A stretch of 33,010 nucleotides of DNA from Propionibacteriaceae bacterium (GCA_030529455.1 JAUMWV010000021.1:1-33010); one strand, 5' to 3'. Positions 1 through 8,967 are shown, counted from the stretch's first letter. The notes: generated from the letters alone by a model not told the origin. Numbers and translations are program-made.

Positions 1-484
1 CGACATCGGAGAGTTTCGCCTGGGTCTGGGCGTCCGGGATCGGGGAGAAACCCGCCCCGGACATCCGCTGCACGGCCCCACCCTCCTGGTCGACCGCGAC
101 CAGGATCGGCAGGGAGGCGTCGCTGAGCCCGACGATGGACGCGCTGAGGTCCCGCACCCGCTCGGCGGCGACCTTCGACTCCCCGAGGTAGAGGACGCTG
201 CCCACCCCGGTCTCGCGGATGCTGGACGCCTCGGCGTCGCTGATCCCGGCGGGCGAAACCGCGACCATGTAGAGCTGGCCGACCCGCTGCCGCAGGGACA
301 GCGCCTCGGCCTTTTCGTAACACACCGGGAGCGGCTGGTCCTGGGTCGGGCTCGGGGCAACGCTGGCCACCGGGGCCGGGGCGGCCGGTGCAGGCGGTGT
401 CGTCGGCTGCCCGGGCGACGGGGCTGGGGCGCAGGACGCCAGCGCCACGGCCGCCACGGGGGCGGCCAGCCACCGCGTCCTCAC
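1..484 (-). CDS. Glycoside hydrolase family 3 lipoprotein (beta-N-acetylhexosaminidase-like), N-terminal part
   Basis: The frame is open from a GTG at 484 to the window edge, giving 161 codons of an N-terminus. Residues 5-18 are a lipoprotein signal ending in the lipobox LASC (Cys18). A Pro/Ala-rich linker to about residue 55 follows. The start of a GH3 fold comes next: an LRQRVGQLYMV segment, GVGSVLYL, and the characteristic VAVDQEGGAVQRM strand. GH3 proteins of this type remove N-acetylglucosamine from muropeptides during wall recycling; the catalytic residues lie outside the window. The GTG overlaps the TGA of the upstream mycothione reductase gene by 4 nt, so the two are translationally coupled. 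The family call is firm; the exact substrate is inferred. Confidence 0.85.
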   Translation of the reverse strand, partial: MRTRWLAAPVAAVALASCAPAPSPGQPTTPPAPAAPAPVASVAPSPTQDQPLPVCYEKAEALSLRQRVGQLYMVAVSPAGISDAEASSIRETGVGSVLYLGESKVAAERVRDLSASIVGLSDASLPILVAVDQEGGAVQRMSGAGFSPIPDAQTQAKLSDV

Positions 485-1896
485 CCTTCGAGCTCCGCTG
501 GCCGTTCGGCGTTCAGCAGCGACAGCAGCGCGTTCTCGACGACCTCGGTCAGCGCCGGATGAATCCAGTACTGGCCACGGGCCATCTGCTTGATGTCCAG
601 CCCGAAGCTCATGGCCTGGATCAGCGGCTGGATCAGCGTGGGCGCCGCCGGACCGATGATGTGGGCGCCGAGGAGGTGCCAGGTCAGCGGGTCGGCCAGC
701 AGTTTCACGAAATGCTGCGTGTCCTCCAGCGCCCAGCCGTAGGCGACCGACCCATAGGGCTGAATGGTCTTGACGTAGGGGCGTCCCCATTCCTGCAGCT
801 GCGCCTCGGTCGCCCCGACGGCGGCGACCTGGGGTTCGCTGAACACCGCGTGCGGCACGTACCGGTGGTCGGCCTTGATCGGGTCTTGGGGGTGCAGCAG
901 GTTGTGCTGCACGACGCGGGCCTCGTGGTTGGCTACGTGTTTCAGGCCCCAGGGGCTGCTCACGTCGCCGATGGCCCAGATGTGGGGGACGCTGGTCAGC
1001 TGGGTGGAGTCAACCCGGATGCGCCCGTTCTCCTCGACGTGGACGCCCGTGGCCTCCAGGTTGAGGGTGTCGCTGTTGGGCACCCGCCCGACCGCCATGA
1101 GCACGCATTCGGTCTCATACAGGTACTCGATGCCATTGCGGTCCTTGGTGACCACGATGACCTCACCCTCGCGGTCACCGGGTTCGATCGCGGCCACCCG
1201 CTGGTTGAGGCGCAGCGGCACCCGCTCCCCCATCAGCTCGGTGAACCGGACCGAGATGTCGGCGTCCTCGGTGCGCAGGATGCGCTCGGACCGGTTGATG
1301 ATCGTGACGTCGACGCCAAAGGCCGAGAACACGTGGGCGAACTCGGCGGCGATGTAGCCGCCACCCAGGATCACCATGGAGCCGGGCAGCTTCTCCAGCC
1401 TCATGACGGTGTCGGAGGTGTGGATGAACGGCGCCACCGCCTCGTCCTCCACCCCGGGGATGTCGAAGCGGAAGGGCCTGGACCCGGTGGCGATGACGAA
1501 CCGGTCGGCGGTGATCGTCTGGTCGCCGACCCGCAGCGTGTGATCGTCCACGAACTGGCCCCGCGCCCGGAACACGGTCACGTTGCGGGACTGCTCCCGC
1601 CATTCCAGGCCGGACGCGGCGATCGGGTCGATCCGGCCGAAGACCCGGTCCCTGACCTGCGGCCAGTTGACCCGCCCGCCCCGCAGCGCGACGCCGAGAG
1701 CGTTCGCGTGTTCGACCGAGGACGCATAGTCGGCGGGCACGACGAACATCTTGGTGGGGATACAGCCGCGGTTCAGGCAGGTGCCGCCGAACTCTGGGTT
1801 CTCGTCAACCAGGGCGACCCGCCAGTCAGAGAAGCGCTCATCGATCAAAGAGTTGCCGGAGCCACTGCCAATCACACACAAATCGAAATGCTGCAT
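481..1896 (-). CDS. mtr: Mycothione reductase
   Basis: This 471-aa flavoprotein disulfide reductase uses NADPH to reduce oxidised mycothiol, the actinobacterial glutathione substitute, in the cytosol. Visible are the FAD-binding GSGSGN motif (10-15), the redox pair in GGTCLNRGCIPTK (Cys40, Cys45), a second nucleotide-binding GGGYIAAEF, and the C-terminal catalytic dyad in YWIHPALTEVVE (His446, Glu451). The GSGSGN and NRGCIPTKMF sequences, together with the KHVANHEARVVQHNL stretch, match mycothione reductase rather than dihydrolipoamide dehydrogenase. The ATG at 1896 is chosen because GGAGG lies just upstream and the protein then begins at the Rossmann strand; a longer frame upstream runs opposite ptsH. 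Divergent from ptsH, and overlaps the GH3 gene downstream. Confidence 0.93.
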   Translation of the reverse strand: MQHFDLCVIGSGSGNSLIDERFSDWRVALVDENPEFGGTCLNRGCIPTKMFVVPADYASSVEHANALGVALRGGRVNWPQVRDRVFGRIDPIAASGLEWREQSRNVTVFRARGQFVDDHTLRVGDQTITADRFVIATGSRPFRFDIPGVEDEAVAPFIHTSDTVMRLEKLPGSMVILGGGYIAAEFAHVFSAFGVDVTIINRSERILRTEDADISVRFTELMGERVPLRLNQRVAAIEPGDREGEVIVVTKDRNGIEYLYETECVLMAVGRVPNSDTLNLEATGVHVEENGRIRVDSTQLTSVPHIWAIGDVSSPWGLKHVANHEARVVQHNLLHPQDPIKADHRYVPHAVFSEPQVAAVGATEAQLQEWGRPYVKTIQPYGSVAYGWALEDTQHFVKLLADPLTWHLLGAHIIGPAAPTLIQPLIQAMSFGLDIKQMARGQYWIHPALTEVVENALLSLLNAERPAELEG

Positions 1897-1973
1897 GCCT
1901 CCATCATGACTTATCGCGCGGACGCTGGAGAATCCGCGCGACCTATCGCTCCCGAGGAAACCGCCCGCCTCGG

Positions 1974-1979
1974 TATAGT
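1974..1979 (+). promoter_or_regulatory. Probable -10 box for ptsHI
   Basis: TATAGT fits the actinobacterial TAnnnT consensus. Transcription from about 1986 would give a leader of about 25 nt carrying the AAAGGAG Shine-Dalgarno at 1998-2004. No convincing -35 box is seen. Confidence 0.5.
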
Positions 1980-2010
1980 TCGGGAGACCACGACTGCAAA
2001 GGAGCTGTTC

Positions 2011-2280
2011 ATGCCCACTCGCGAGGTACGCATCGGATCCAAGGTCGGCCTGCACGCGCGCCCGGCGTCGCTGTTCGTCGCCGCGGTAGCCAAGACCGGC
2101 CTGCCCGTCATGATCGCCAAGGAGGGCCGCCACCCGGTCGATGCCCGCAGCATCCTGGGCGTGATGACGCTCGGCGCGAAGCAGAATGACCTCGTCACGC
2201 TGTCCGCCGAGGGGGAGGGCGCGGACGCCGCGCTCGACTCGCTCGTAGAGCTGCTCGCCCGAGACCTCGACGCCGAGTAG
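2011..2280 (+). CDS. ptsH: Phosphocarrier protein HPr
   Basis: This 89-aa protein relays phosphate from Enzyme I to the sugar-specific EIIA proteins of the phosphotransferase system. The phospho-acceptor is His15 in GLHARPAS; Ser47 in ARSILGVM corresponds to the regulatory Ser46 of Gram-positive HPr. Length is normal for HPr. The ATG at 2011 follows AAAGGAG with 6-nt spacing; the frame is open much further upstream, but that extension overlaps mtr on the other strand and does not look like protein. ptsI follows 38 nt downstream on the same strand, so they are probably one operon. No sugar-specific EII gene is present in the window. Confidence 0.96.
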   Translation: MPTREVRIGSKVGLHARPASLFVAAVAKTGLPVMIAKEGRHPVDARSILGVMTLGAKQNDLVTLSAEGEGADAALDSLVELLARDLDAE

Positions 2281-2318
2281 CCCCAGACCGCGCCGCGTCG
2301 GAACCCGAGAGGACCATC

Positions 2319-3986
2319 ATGACCAGAACCCTCATTGGCATCGGCGTGAGCGCCGGAACAGTCGCCGGGCCGCTCGTCCGGCTGAGCCCAGCCCCCGGCC
2401 CGCTCCCCAACGAGGCCACCGACGATGTCCGGGCGGCCAGCGTGCGCGTCCGGGAGGCGCTGGCGGCGGTCGCCGCCGGTCTCACCGCCCGCGCGGCCAA
2501 GGCGGACGACCACGCCCGGCCCATCCTGGAGGCCACCGCGATGATGGCCGAAGACCCGGGGCTGGCCACGGCCATCGACGCGCACCTGGAGAGCAAGGGC
2601 CCGACCAACGCCGTGGCCGCGGCGGTCGCGGACTACTGCGCCCTGCTGGAATCCATGGGCGGGTACATGGCCGAACGGGTGACGGACCTGCGCGACGTCG
2701 GGTCGCGGACCATCGCCCGGCTGCTGGGTCAGCCGGAGCCGGGCGTCCCCGAGCTGCCGGAGCCGAGCGTGCTGACCGCACCCGACCTGGCCCCGGCCGA
2801 GACCGCCACGCTCGACCCCGCCCTGGTGCTGGGCATCGTCATCGAAGAGGGTGGGCCGACGAGCCACACCGCGATCCTGGCCGCCCAGCTGGGCATCCCC
2901 GCCGTGGTGCGGGCCGCCGGGATCGCCGGGGTGGACGCGGGCACCCTGGTGGCGCTGGACGGCGGCACCGGCGAGGTCTTCGTGGACCCGGACGAGGCGA
3001 AACTCGCCGAGCTGACGGCCCGCCGGGAGCGCCGGGAGGCGGCGCTGCGCGGGTCCGGCCCGGGCCTGACCTCGGATGGCCGCCCGATCGCGCTGCTGGC
3101 CAATATCGGCACGGTGGCGGACGCCGAAGCGGCGGCCGCGTCCGACGTGGAAGGTGTTGGGCTGTTCCGCACCGAGTTCATGTTCCTCGGCCGGGACGTG
3201 GCGCCGTCCCTGTCCGAACAGACCGAGGCCTACACCGCGGTGCTGCGGGCCTTCGGCACCCGGCGGGTGGTGGTCCGCACCCTGGACGCGGGCGCCGACA
3301 AGCCGCTGGCGTTCGCCGACCTCGGCCCCGAGGAGAACCCCGCACTCGGGCAGCGCGGCATCCGCCTGAACCGCGTCCGGGAGGACCTGCTGGACGACCA
3401 GCTGGCCGCCCTCGCGGCCGCGGACGCGGCCACCGAGGCCGAGCTGTGGGTCATGGCGCCCATGATCGCGACGGCCGCGGAGACCCGGTGGTTCGTCGAC
3501 CGGGCGCGCGCCGCCGGGCTGAAGCAGGTCGGGGTCATGATTGAGGTCCCGGCCGCCGCGCTGCGGGCGACCGACATCCTCGGCATCGCGGACTTCGCGT
3601 CCCTCGGCACCAACGACCTCGGGCAGTACACCATGGCCGCCGACCGCACCGAGGGCGCCCTCGCCGACCTGCTCGACCCGTGGCAGCCAGCATTGCTGGA
3701 CGTGATCGCGGCGGCCTGCGAGGGCGGCGCGGCGACCGGCAAGAAGGTCGGGGTGTGCGGTGAGGCCGGGGGCGACCCGGCGCTGGCTCTCGTGCTGGTC
3801 GGGTTCGGGGTGACCAGCCTGTCCATGGCGCCGGGCAAGGTGGCGGCGGTGCGCACGGCGCTCGGCGCGCACAGCCTCGCGGAGTGCCAGCGGCTCGCCG
3901 ACATCGCCCGCGAGGCAACCTCTCCGGAGGAGGCCCGCCAGGCCGTGCTGAACGCCGCCCACCAGGTGGTGCGCGACCTCAGCTGA
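2319..3986 (+). CDS. ptsI: Phosphoenolpyruvate-protein phosphotransferase (PTS Enzyme I)
   Basis: This 555-aa cytosolic enzyme takes phosphate from phosphoenolpyruvate and passes it to HPr. Features in order: an HPr-binding helical N-domain (1-140), the active-site His183 in EEGGPTSHTAILA, then the PEP-utilising TIM barrel with FRTEFMFLGR (283-292), the GVMIEVPAA strand (405-413), SLGTNDLGQYTMAADR (428-443), and the proton donor Cys480 in GVCGEAGGD. All key residues are intact and the length is close to the roughly 570 aa of the family. A GAGAGGA Shine-Dalgarno precedes the ATG. Confidence 0.96.
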   Translation: MTRTLIGIGVSAGTVAGPLVRLSPAPGPLPNEATDDVRAASVRVREALAAVAAGLTARAAKADDHARPILEATAMMAEDPGLATAIDAHLESKGPTNAVAAAVADYCALLESMGGYMAERVTDLRDVGSRTIARLLGQPEPGVPELPEPSVLTAPDLAPAETATLDPALVLGIVIEEGGPTSHTAILAAQLGIPAVVRAAGIAGVDAGTLVALDGGTGEVFVDPDEAKLAELTARRERREAALRGSGPGLTSDGRPIALLANIGTVADAEAAAASDVEGVGLFRTEFMFLGRDVAPSLSEQTEAYTAVLRAFGTRRVVVRTLDAGADKPLAFADLGPEENPALGQRGIRLNRVREDLLDDQLAALAAADAATEAELWVMAPMIATAAETRWFVDRARAAGLKQVGVMIEVPAAALRATDILGIADFASLGTNDLGQYTMAADRTEGALADLLDPWQPALLDVIAAACEGGAATGKKVGVCGEAGGDPALALVLVGFGVTSLSMAPGKVAAVRTALGAHSLAECQRLADIAREATSPEEARQAVLNAAHQVVRDLS

Positions 3987-4055
3987 GCGCTCCCCCGCGG
4001 CTCCGGGCCGGTCGGCTGCGCCCCGCCAGGGTTTACGCCCGCCGCGGCCGCGCGA

Positions 4056-4061
4056 TAGCGT
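4056..4061 (+). promoter_or_regulatory. -10 box for a leaderless transcript of the SDR gene
   Basis: TAGCGT stands exactly 7 nt before the ATG at 4069, and there is no Shine-Dalgarno. The same TAnnnT-7-start layout recurs at six other genes in this window. Confidence 0.45.
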
Positions 4062-4068
4062 TCAGCCC

Positions 4069-4827
4069 ATGACTTGGGCTGTGGTGACGGGGGCGTCCGG
4101 CGGACTGGGGCGCGCCTACGCGCGCTACCTCGCCAGTTGCGGACTCAGCGTGGTGCTGACCGGGCGGCGGGACGCGGAACTGCGGGCGCTGGCGTCCGAA
4201 CTGACCAGCAAGTGGGGCACGACGACGCTGGTGCGGCGCTACGACCTGGCCGAGGCCAGCGACCGGGCGGCGCTGCTGGGCGACCTCGACGGCCTGGACG
4301 TGGACACCCTGGTCAACAACGCCGGGTTCGGCATGCTCGGCCCGGTCCGCGACGCGGACGCGGCCCGCCTGTCCAGCATGGTGACGCTCAACTGCGTGGC
4401 GCTCACCGAGCTGACCAGGGCGGTCCTGCCCGGCATGGTCGAGCGGGGGTCGGGCAGCATCGTCAACGTGGCCTCGACGGCGGCCTTCCAGCCGATCCCC
4501 ACAATGGCGGCCTACGCGGCGTCCAAGGCCTATGTGCTGCGGTTCACCGAGGCGCTGTGGGCCGAGGTCTCGGGGACGGGTGTGCGGGCCGTCGCGATCT
4601 GCCCCGGGCCGACCGACACCGCGTTCTTCGAGGCGGCGGGCAACGATTCGGTCATGAAGAAGCGGCGCACCCCCGAACAGGTGGTGCAGGCCACGTTCGC
4701 GGCGCTGCGGGCGAACCGCCCGGCGGTGGTCGACGGGCCAGCGAACGCGCTGCTCGCGGCGACCGCCCGGTTCGTCCCGACCCGGCTGGGGCTACGGATC
4801 GCCCGGTTCGTGGTGAGCCAGGGCTGA
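4069..4827 (+). CDS. Short-chain dehydrogenase/reductase (classical SDR)
   Basis: This 252-aa NAD(P)-dependent oxidoreductase has a Rossmann fold. Visible are the cofactor glycine motif TGASGGLG (7-14), NNAG (83-86), and the catalytic Ser136 (IVNVAST), Tyr149 and Lys153 (YAASK). Arg-Arg after the second beta strand (TGRRD, 31-35) favours NADP(H). The CPGPTDTAFF segment resembles SDRs annotated as acyl or steroid dehydrogenases (DltE/17-beta-HSD12-like), but the substrate cannot be read from sequence. It follows ptsI by 82 nt with its own leaderless-type promoter, so it is likely a separate unit, and converges on the GerMN gene. Confidence 0.9.
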   Translation: MTWAVVTGASGGLGRAYARYLASCGLSVVLTGRRDAELRALASELTSKWGTTTLVRRYDLAEASDRAALLGDLDGLDVDTLVNNAGFGMLGPVRDADAARLSSMVTLNCVALTELTRAVLPGMVERGSGSIVNVASTAAFQPIPTMAAYAASKAYVLRFTEALWAEVSGTGVRAVAICPGPTDTAFFEAAGNDSVMKKRRTPEQVVQATFAALRANRPAVVDGPANALLAATARFVPTRLGLRIARFVVSQG

Positions 4828-4861
4828 GACCGGCCCCAGGCAGCGACCGGACGCCCGGCCG

Positions 4862-5740
4862 CTACTGGCCGGTGGCCGCGACCTTGATGAGTTTGGTGTC
4901 GACCACGCCGCCGGAGATCTGCGCTCCGATCTCGTAGGTTCCCGGCCCGAGCCGCAGCGTGATCTGCCAGGTGTGCCAGCGCTGGTCAGCCTCCGCGGAG
5001 CGTTCGGGGGTCATCAGCGGCAGGGGGGTGTCCTGATCCGCGGCCTGGACGCTCACCCGAATGTCCTTGACCCCCGGCTTGACGAACCCCTGCACCACGA
5101 CGGTGCCGTCGGTGATCGTGGCCCCGTTGCTCGGGGTGGCGATCCACACGTCCCCGAAGGGGGCGACCCCGTCCCGGTGGAACACCTTGCCGCTGGGGAA
5201 GACGCCCGGCAGGATCGCGCTGGAGTCGCGCAGCAGCTGCACCCCGCCAACCTCGGTGTGCATCGCGTCGGTCACGGTGTAGACCAGCGCCTCGATGGCT
5301 TGCCGGGCCTGCTCGGCGGTCTCGATCTGCGCGAAGGCGGCCGCGGGCAGGTCGACCGTGATGAGGTCCCCCGCCGATTCCACGCGGACGCCGGACGCGG
5401 GGGCCCACGCCGAGGTGTAGTCGGGGTCGAGCGGGGCCGCGTTGAGCAGCGCCGCGACGGCGGTCTCGGCGACCGAACCCTGGGGGGTCAGCGTCCGGTG
5501 CTCGCGGTAGAGCAGGCCGTCGGCGCGTCCGACATAGTAGATCGCGATCTCTGGGTAGTGCTGCTCACCGGCGACCGCGGTGAAGGCCTCGTGTGGGCTC
5601 TGCACCGTGCCCTCCGATACCCACTCGGCTGGCGGTGGGCGCAGGGCCGCGGCGACGACGAAACCGGTGGCCGCGGCGAGGAGGGCGATCAGGACGATCC
5701 CGATCCGCCACCCCCGGTCGCGCCAGCCATGTGCCCCCAT
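4862..5740 (-). CDS. GerMN / Gmad2 domain membrane-anchored protein
   Basis: This 292-aa protein has a short basic N-terminus, one membrane anchor (about 12-33, no lipobox Cys) and an extracytoplasmic portion. Residues about 55-165 resemble the GerMN domain (IAIYYVGRADGLLYREHRTL, an ETAVAALLN helix, ITVDLPAAAFAQI). Residues about 195-290 resemble the Gmad2 Ig-like domain (IATPSNGATITDGTVVVQGFV to a GTYEIGAQISG end). Both are known from Bacillus sporulation lipoproteins, but in actinomycetes they occur in envelope proteins of unknown role. The ATG lies 1 nt after the TGA of ccsB, so its translation is tied to the cytochrome maturation operon. Function unknown; a role in the outer envelope is inferred. 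Confidence 0.82.
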   Translation of the reverse strand: MGAHGWRDRGWRIGIVLIALLAAATGFVVAAALRPPPAEWVSEGTVQSPHEAFTAVAGEQHYPEIAIYYVGRADGLLYREHRTLTPQGSVAETAVAALLNAAPLDPDYTSAWAPASGVRVESAGDLITVDLPAAAFAQIETAEQARQAIEALVYTVTDAMHTEVGGVQLLRDSSAILPGVFPSGKVFHRDGVAPFGDVWIATPSNGATITDGTVVVQGFVKPGVKDIRVSVQAADQDTPLPLMTPERSAEADQRWHTWQITLRLGPGTYEIGAQISGGVVDTKLIKVAATGQ

Positions 5741-5741
5741 G

Positions 5742-6650
5742 TCAGATCCCCGCGTAGGAGTGCATCCCCTTGAACAGCAGGTTGACACCCACGAAGTTGA
5801 ACCAGAACGAGGCCAGCCCGACGAGGGCGATGTAGGCGGCCGGGCGTCCCCGCCACCCGGCGGTGGAGCGCGCGTGCAGGTACCCGGCGTAGATCACCCA
5901 GGTGACGAAGGACCAGGTTTCCTTCGGGTCCCAGTTCCAGTACCGGCCCCAGGCGTACTCGGCCCAGACCGCCCCGGCGGCGATGGTGAACGTCCAGACC
6001 GGGAACGCGAAGGCCGTCATCCGGTAGGCGATGAGATCGACCCGGTCGAGGTTGAAGCGGGCGAGGTAGCCGGCGACCGGGACGCCGGTCCTGGCGGCCT
6101 TCTCGTCGGCGCGCAGCCTCATCAGGTACAGCAGGGACGCGAGGCCGCCGATGTTGAACGCGGCGGCCGCGATGCAGGCGGTGACGATGTGCACGATGAA
6201 CCACACCGAGTGCAGGGCCGGGACGAGCGGCGCCACCGCCACCCAGAACACCGTGACCGCCAGGCCCTGGCCCACCGCGAGCAGCAGCGTCACGAACAGC
6301 CCCAACCACGACATCGCGAACCGCCACACCAGGACCAGGTAGATCGCCGCAGCCATCAGCAGCGCCGAGGTGACGAACTCGTACATGTTGCCCCAGGGCA
6401 GCCGCTCCGCCGCGATGCCCCTAGTGACGACGCCAACGGCGTGGGCGGCGAAGGCCAGCAGCGTCGCCGCGACCCCCATGCGGGTGAACCCGTCGACCCG
6501 CACGCGGGCGGCGTCCTCGGCTCCGTCGGCGGCGCGGGTGGCGCCCAGCCCCTTCGCGCTCGCCCACTCGAAGGCGTGCAGGACCATGGCGACCAGGTAC
6601 AAGACTGCTGAGATCACCATGGTGAGCGCGGAGACGTCTGCGGCATTCAT
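5742..6650 (-). CDS. ccsB: Cytochrome c biogenesis protein CcsB (CcsA family)
   Basis: This 302-aa polytopic membrane protein is the haem-handling subunit of System II cytochrome c maturation, working with ResB to deliver and ligate haem to apocytochromes outside the membrane. It carries the WGNMYEF motif in the first half and the conserved WWD-type segment WGRYWNWDPKETWSF in the second, with about eight hydrophobic helices and a His in LHSVWFIVHI. The ATG at 6650 overlaps the TGA of resB (ATGA), which decides the start; an upstream extension in this frame is arginine-rich shadow sequence. Confidence 0.94.
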   Translation of the reverse strand: MNAADVSALTMVISAVLYLVAMVLHAFEWASAKGLGATRAADGAEDAARVRVDGFTRMGVAATLLAFAAHAVGVVTRGIAAERLPWGNMYEFVTSALLMAAAIYLVLVWRFAMSWLGLFVTLLLAVGQGLAVTVFWVAVAPLVPALHSVWFIVHIVTACIAAAAFNIGGLASLLYLMRLRADEKAARTGVPVAGYLARFNLDRVDLIAYRMTAFAFPVWTFTIAAGAVWAEYAWGRYWNWDPKETWSFVTWVIYAGYLHARSTAGWRGRPAAYIALVGLASFWFNFVGVNLLFKGMHSYAGI

Positions 6651-8212
6651 CGTGCCGATTCTGCCTCTTCGTCGGTTCTCACGCCACCCATCCCGGCAGA
6701 CTGTTCCACAGCCGTGACATTCCCGCGCTCCGGCGCACCGGTCTGGAACAGCGCGGCCAGCGCGGCGACGTCTTCGTCGAGGCCGACGCTGGCGTCCGCC
6801 CGGTCGAGGCCACCGGCCTCGATGCCGGTATCGGTGCGCCGCACCCACAGGCGGCGGGGCCGGATGAACAGGCTGAGGCAGATACCGGTGATCGCGGCGG
6901 CCAGCGCCGCCAGGGCCAGCGGGATGCCGGGGGTGTCGGAGATCTGCAGCTTGACCCAGCGCGACCAGCCGTCGAAGCTGACCGAACCCAGCCCGTTGGG
7001 CAGGTCGAAACCCTGGCCCGGTTTGAGTTGGACCCGCAGCGGCGTCCCGTCGGGCTGGGTCACCGGCGCCAGGCCCGCCGTGTCCAGCGTGTAGACGTTT
7101 TCGGGACGCCCGGTCTCGGCCTTCGGGTCGCCGTGCCAGGCGTTGACGAACAGCTCGACGGCGTAGGCGTCCGGGAACAGCGAGTGGGGGCCCCGCATGT
7201 CGATGGTCGCGGTGGGCAGGAACAGTCCCTCGAAGGCGAGGCGCTGCGGCCGGGCGTCCGGCACCTTGATGACCCCGCTGGAGGTGAAGTTGCCGTCCTG
7301 GGGCAGGAACACCACCGGCCCGGAGAAGGCCACCTCGCCCGCGCCGTCCTTCACCGTGACGTGGGCGGCGTACCCGTGGCCGATGAGGTGCACCTTGGTC
7401 CCGCCCAGGTCGAGCGGGTGGTTGACCTCGATGGTCTCGCCCCTGTGCTCACCGCCGTCGGTGACCTCGACGTGGGCTTCGAAGCGCCGCGCGGCGCCGC
7501 GCTGCACCTCGCCGGTCTCGAACTCGGCGATGAACCGGTTGAGCTTCACCGTGAACGGCCGCAGCCGTTCGGTGTCCACCAGCCCACCGGCGGAGAGGTC
7601 GTCGTACTGGGTGATGTTGTTCGAGAACCCCTGCCCCTCGACGATCACCGCCGAACCCCGGAACCCGGCCAGGTTCGACCAGGCGACGCCCGCCAGGATG
7701 AACACCAGGCCGAGGTGGAACACGATGTTGCCAGCCTCCCGCAGGTAGCCGCGCTCGGCCGCGACCCCGTCCGCGGTCGTGACGACGCGGAACCGCCGCT
7801 GCCTCAGCCACCGTTCGGCCAGGCCCAGGTCGGGGTCGGCGGCGTCGGCGCGGGCGTAGGCGGGCAGCCGGTCCAGCCGCTTGGGGATCTTGGGCGGCGG
7901 CGTCCGCACGGCCCGGGCGTACACCCCGATGCGGGGCAGGATGCACCCGACGAGGGACACGAACAGCAGCAGATAGATCGCCGAGAACCACGGTGAGGAA
8001 TACACCTCGTAGAAGCCGAGCGGCTCATAGAACCGGTCCAGCTCCGGGTGGGCCTGTTTGAAGTCGAGCACGTTGATCGGCGACACCGAACGCTGCGGGA
8101 TCATCGACCCGGGGATCGCCGCGACGGCGAGCAGGAACAGCAGGAACAGCGCGGTCCGCATGCTGGTCAGCTGCGCCCACGACCAGCGCGCGAGCTCGAC
8201 GACGGTCCTCAT
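6647..8212 (-). CDS. resB: Cytochrome c biogenesis protein ResB
   Basis: This 521-aa membrane protein is the partner of CcsB in System II. Transmembrane segments lie near residues 20-36 and 82-104, with another at about 150-170 and one near the C-terminus (ALAALAAAITGICLSLFI). The large loop between the last two is predicted extracytoplasmic, as is usual for ResB. Typical sequences are the early SMRTALFLLFLLA and SMIPQ segments and the GNIVFHLGLVFILAG helix with its haem-ligand candidate His. The ATG at 8212 shares its A with the last base of the ccdA stop (TGATG), so the start is fixed by coupling; 20 further codons upstream overlap ccdA and are rejected. Confidence 0.93.
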   Translation of the reverse strand: MRTVVELARWSWAQLTSMRTALFLLFLLAVAAIPGSMIPQRSVSPINVLDFKQAHPELDRFYEPLGFYEVYSSPWFSAIYLLLFVSLVGCILPRIGVYARAVRTPPPKIPKRLDRLPAYARADAADPDLGLAERWLRQRRFRVVTTADGVAAERGYLREAGNIVFHLGLVFILAGVAWSNLAGFRGSAVIVEGQGFSNNITQYDDLSAGGLVDTERLRPFTVKLNRFIAEFETGEVQRGAARRFEAHVEVTDGGEHRGETIEVNHPLDLGGTKVHLIGHGYAAHVTVKDGAGEVAFSGPVVFLPQDGNFTSSGVIKVPDARPQRLAFEGLFLPTATIDMRGPHSLFPDAYAVELFVNAWHGDPKAETGRPENVYTLDTAGLAPVTQPDGTPLRVQLKPGQGFDLPNGLGSVSFDGWSRWVKLQISDTPGIPLALAALAAAITGICLSLFIRPRRLWVRRTDTGIEAGGLDRADASVGLDEDVAALAALFQTGAPERGNVTAVEQSAGMGGVRTDEEAESAR

Positions 8213-8967
8213 CAGATCGGGGCCTCGAAGTTCGCCAGCCACTGCCGGACCAGCAGCGACAGGGAATCCCACAGGCCGGTCATCAGGGCCAGGCCGACCA
8301 CCATCAGCAGGACGCCACCGGCGATCTGGACGCCCCGCTGGTGCGTGCCGAGCCAGGCCAGCAGCCGCTTCATCCGGCCGAAGGCGAGGCCAGCGGCGAT
8401 GAACGGCAACCCGAGCCCCAGGGCGTAGGCGAAGGCCAGCAGCGCACCCCGGCCAGCGGACCCCTCGGTCATCGACAGGCTGAGCACCGTCGCCAGCGCC
8501 GGGCCGACGCAGGGCGTCCAGCCGAGCCCAAAGACCGCGCCGAGCAGCGGGGACGCCGCCACCGAGAAGGCCGGCATCGCCTTGACCCGGAACTCCGGCC
8601 CGAAGGGCAGCAGCCCGGCGAACATGGCCCCCAGCACGATCGTCAGCCCACCCACGGCGATGCTGATCGGACGCTGGTAGGCGACCAGCAGCGACCCCAC
8701 CCCGCCGATGACCGCCCCCGTCACGACGAACACCACCGCGAACCCGAGCACGAAACCCACCGTTCCGGCCAGCAGCGTGCGGCGCCGCCCGGTGCCCTCG
8801 GTGAGCTGGGCCACGCCGAGCCCGGTCGCATACGACAGGTAGGCGGGCAGCAGCGGCAGCACGCAGGGGGAGGCGAAGCTCACCAGCCCCGCGAGCACGG
8901 CGACCGGCAGCGCCACGATCAGGGAGGAGCCGAGGGCCTCTTGCACCCAGGAGTCGAGCAGGATCAT
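8212..8967 (-). CDS. ccdA: Thiol-disulfide interchange membrane protein CcdA
   Basis: This 251-aa protein with about six helices carries electrons from cytosolic thioredoxin across the membrane, keeping the extracytoplasmic thioredoxin-like protein and apocytochrome haem-binding cysteines reduced. The two redox cysteines are visible: Cys35 in SFASPCVLPLLPAYLSY and Cys153 in GLGWTPCVGPAL, both in typical Pro-containing contexts. It starts inside the end of the resA-like gene (ATGA overlap), forming the expected donor-acceptor pair. Confidence 0.95.
   Translation of the reverse strand: MILLDSWVQEALGSSLIVALPVAVLAGLVSFASPCVLPLLPAYLSYATGLGVAQLTEGTGRRRTLLAGTVGFVLGFAVVFVVTGAVIGGVGSLLVAYQRPISIAVGGLTIVLGAMFAGLLPFGPEFRVKAMPAFSVAASPLLGAVFGLGWTPCVGPALATVLSLSMTEGSAGRGALLAFAYALGLGLPFIAAGLAFGRMKRLLAWLGTHQRGVQIAGGVLLMVVGLALMTGLWDSLSLLVRQWLANFEAPI

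Noticed and set aside
481..1896. Dihydrolipoamide dehydrogenase as identity of the flavoprotein
   Set aside because: The GSGSGN start, NRGCIPTKMF context and the C-terminal part fit mycothione reductase, and no 2-oxoacid dehydrogenase genes are near.
1911..3962. Very long open frame on the strand opposite ptsH-ptsI
   Set aside because: Its translation is Arg/Gly/Pro-rich without any domain, as expected for the complement of GC-rich codons; ptsH and ptsI with intact active sites occupy the other strand.
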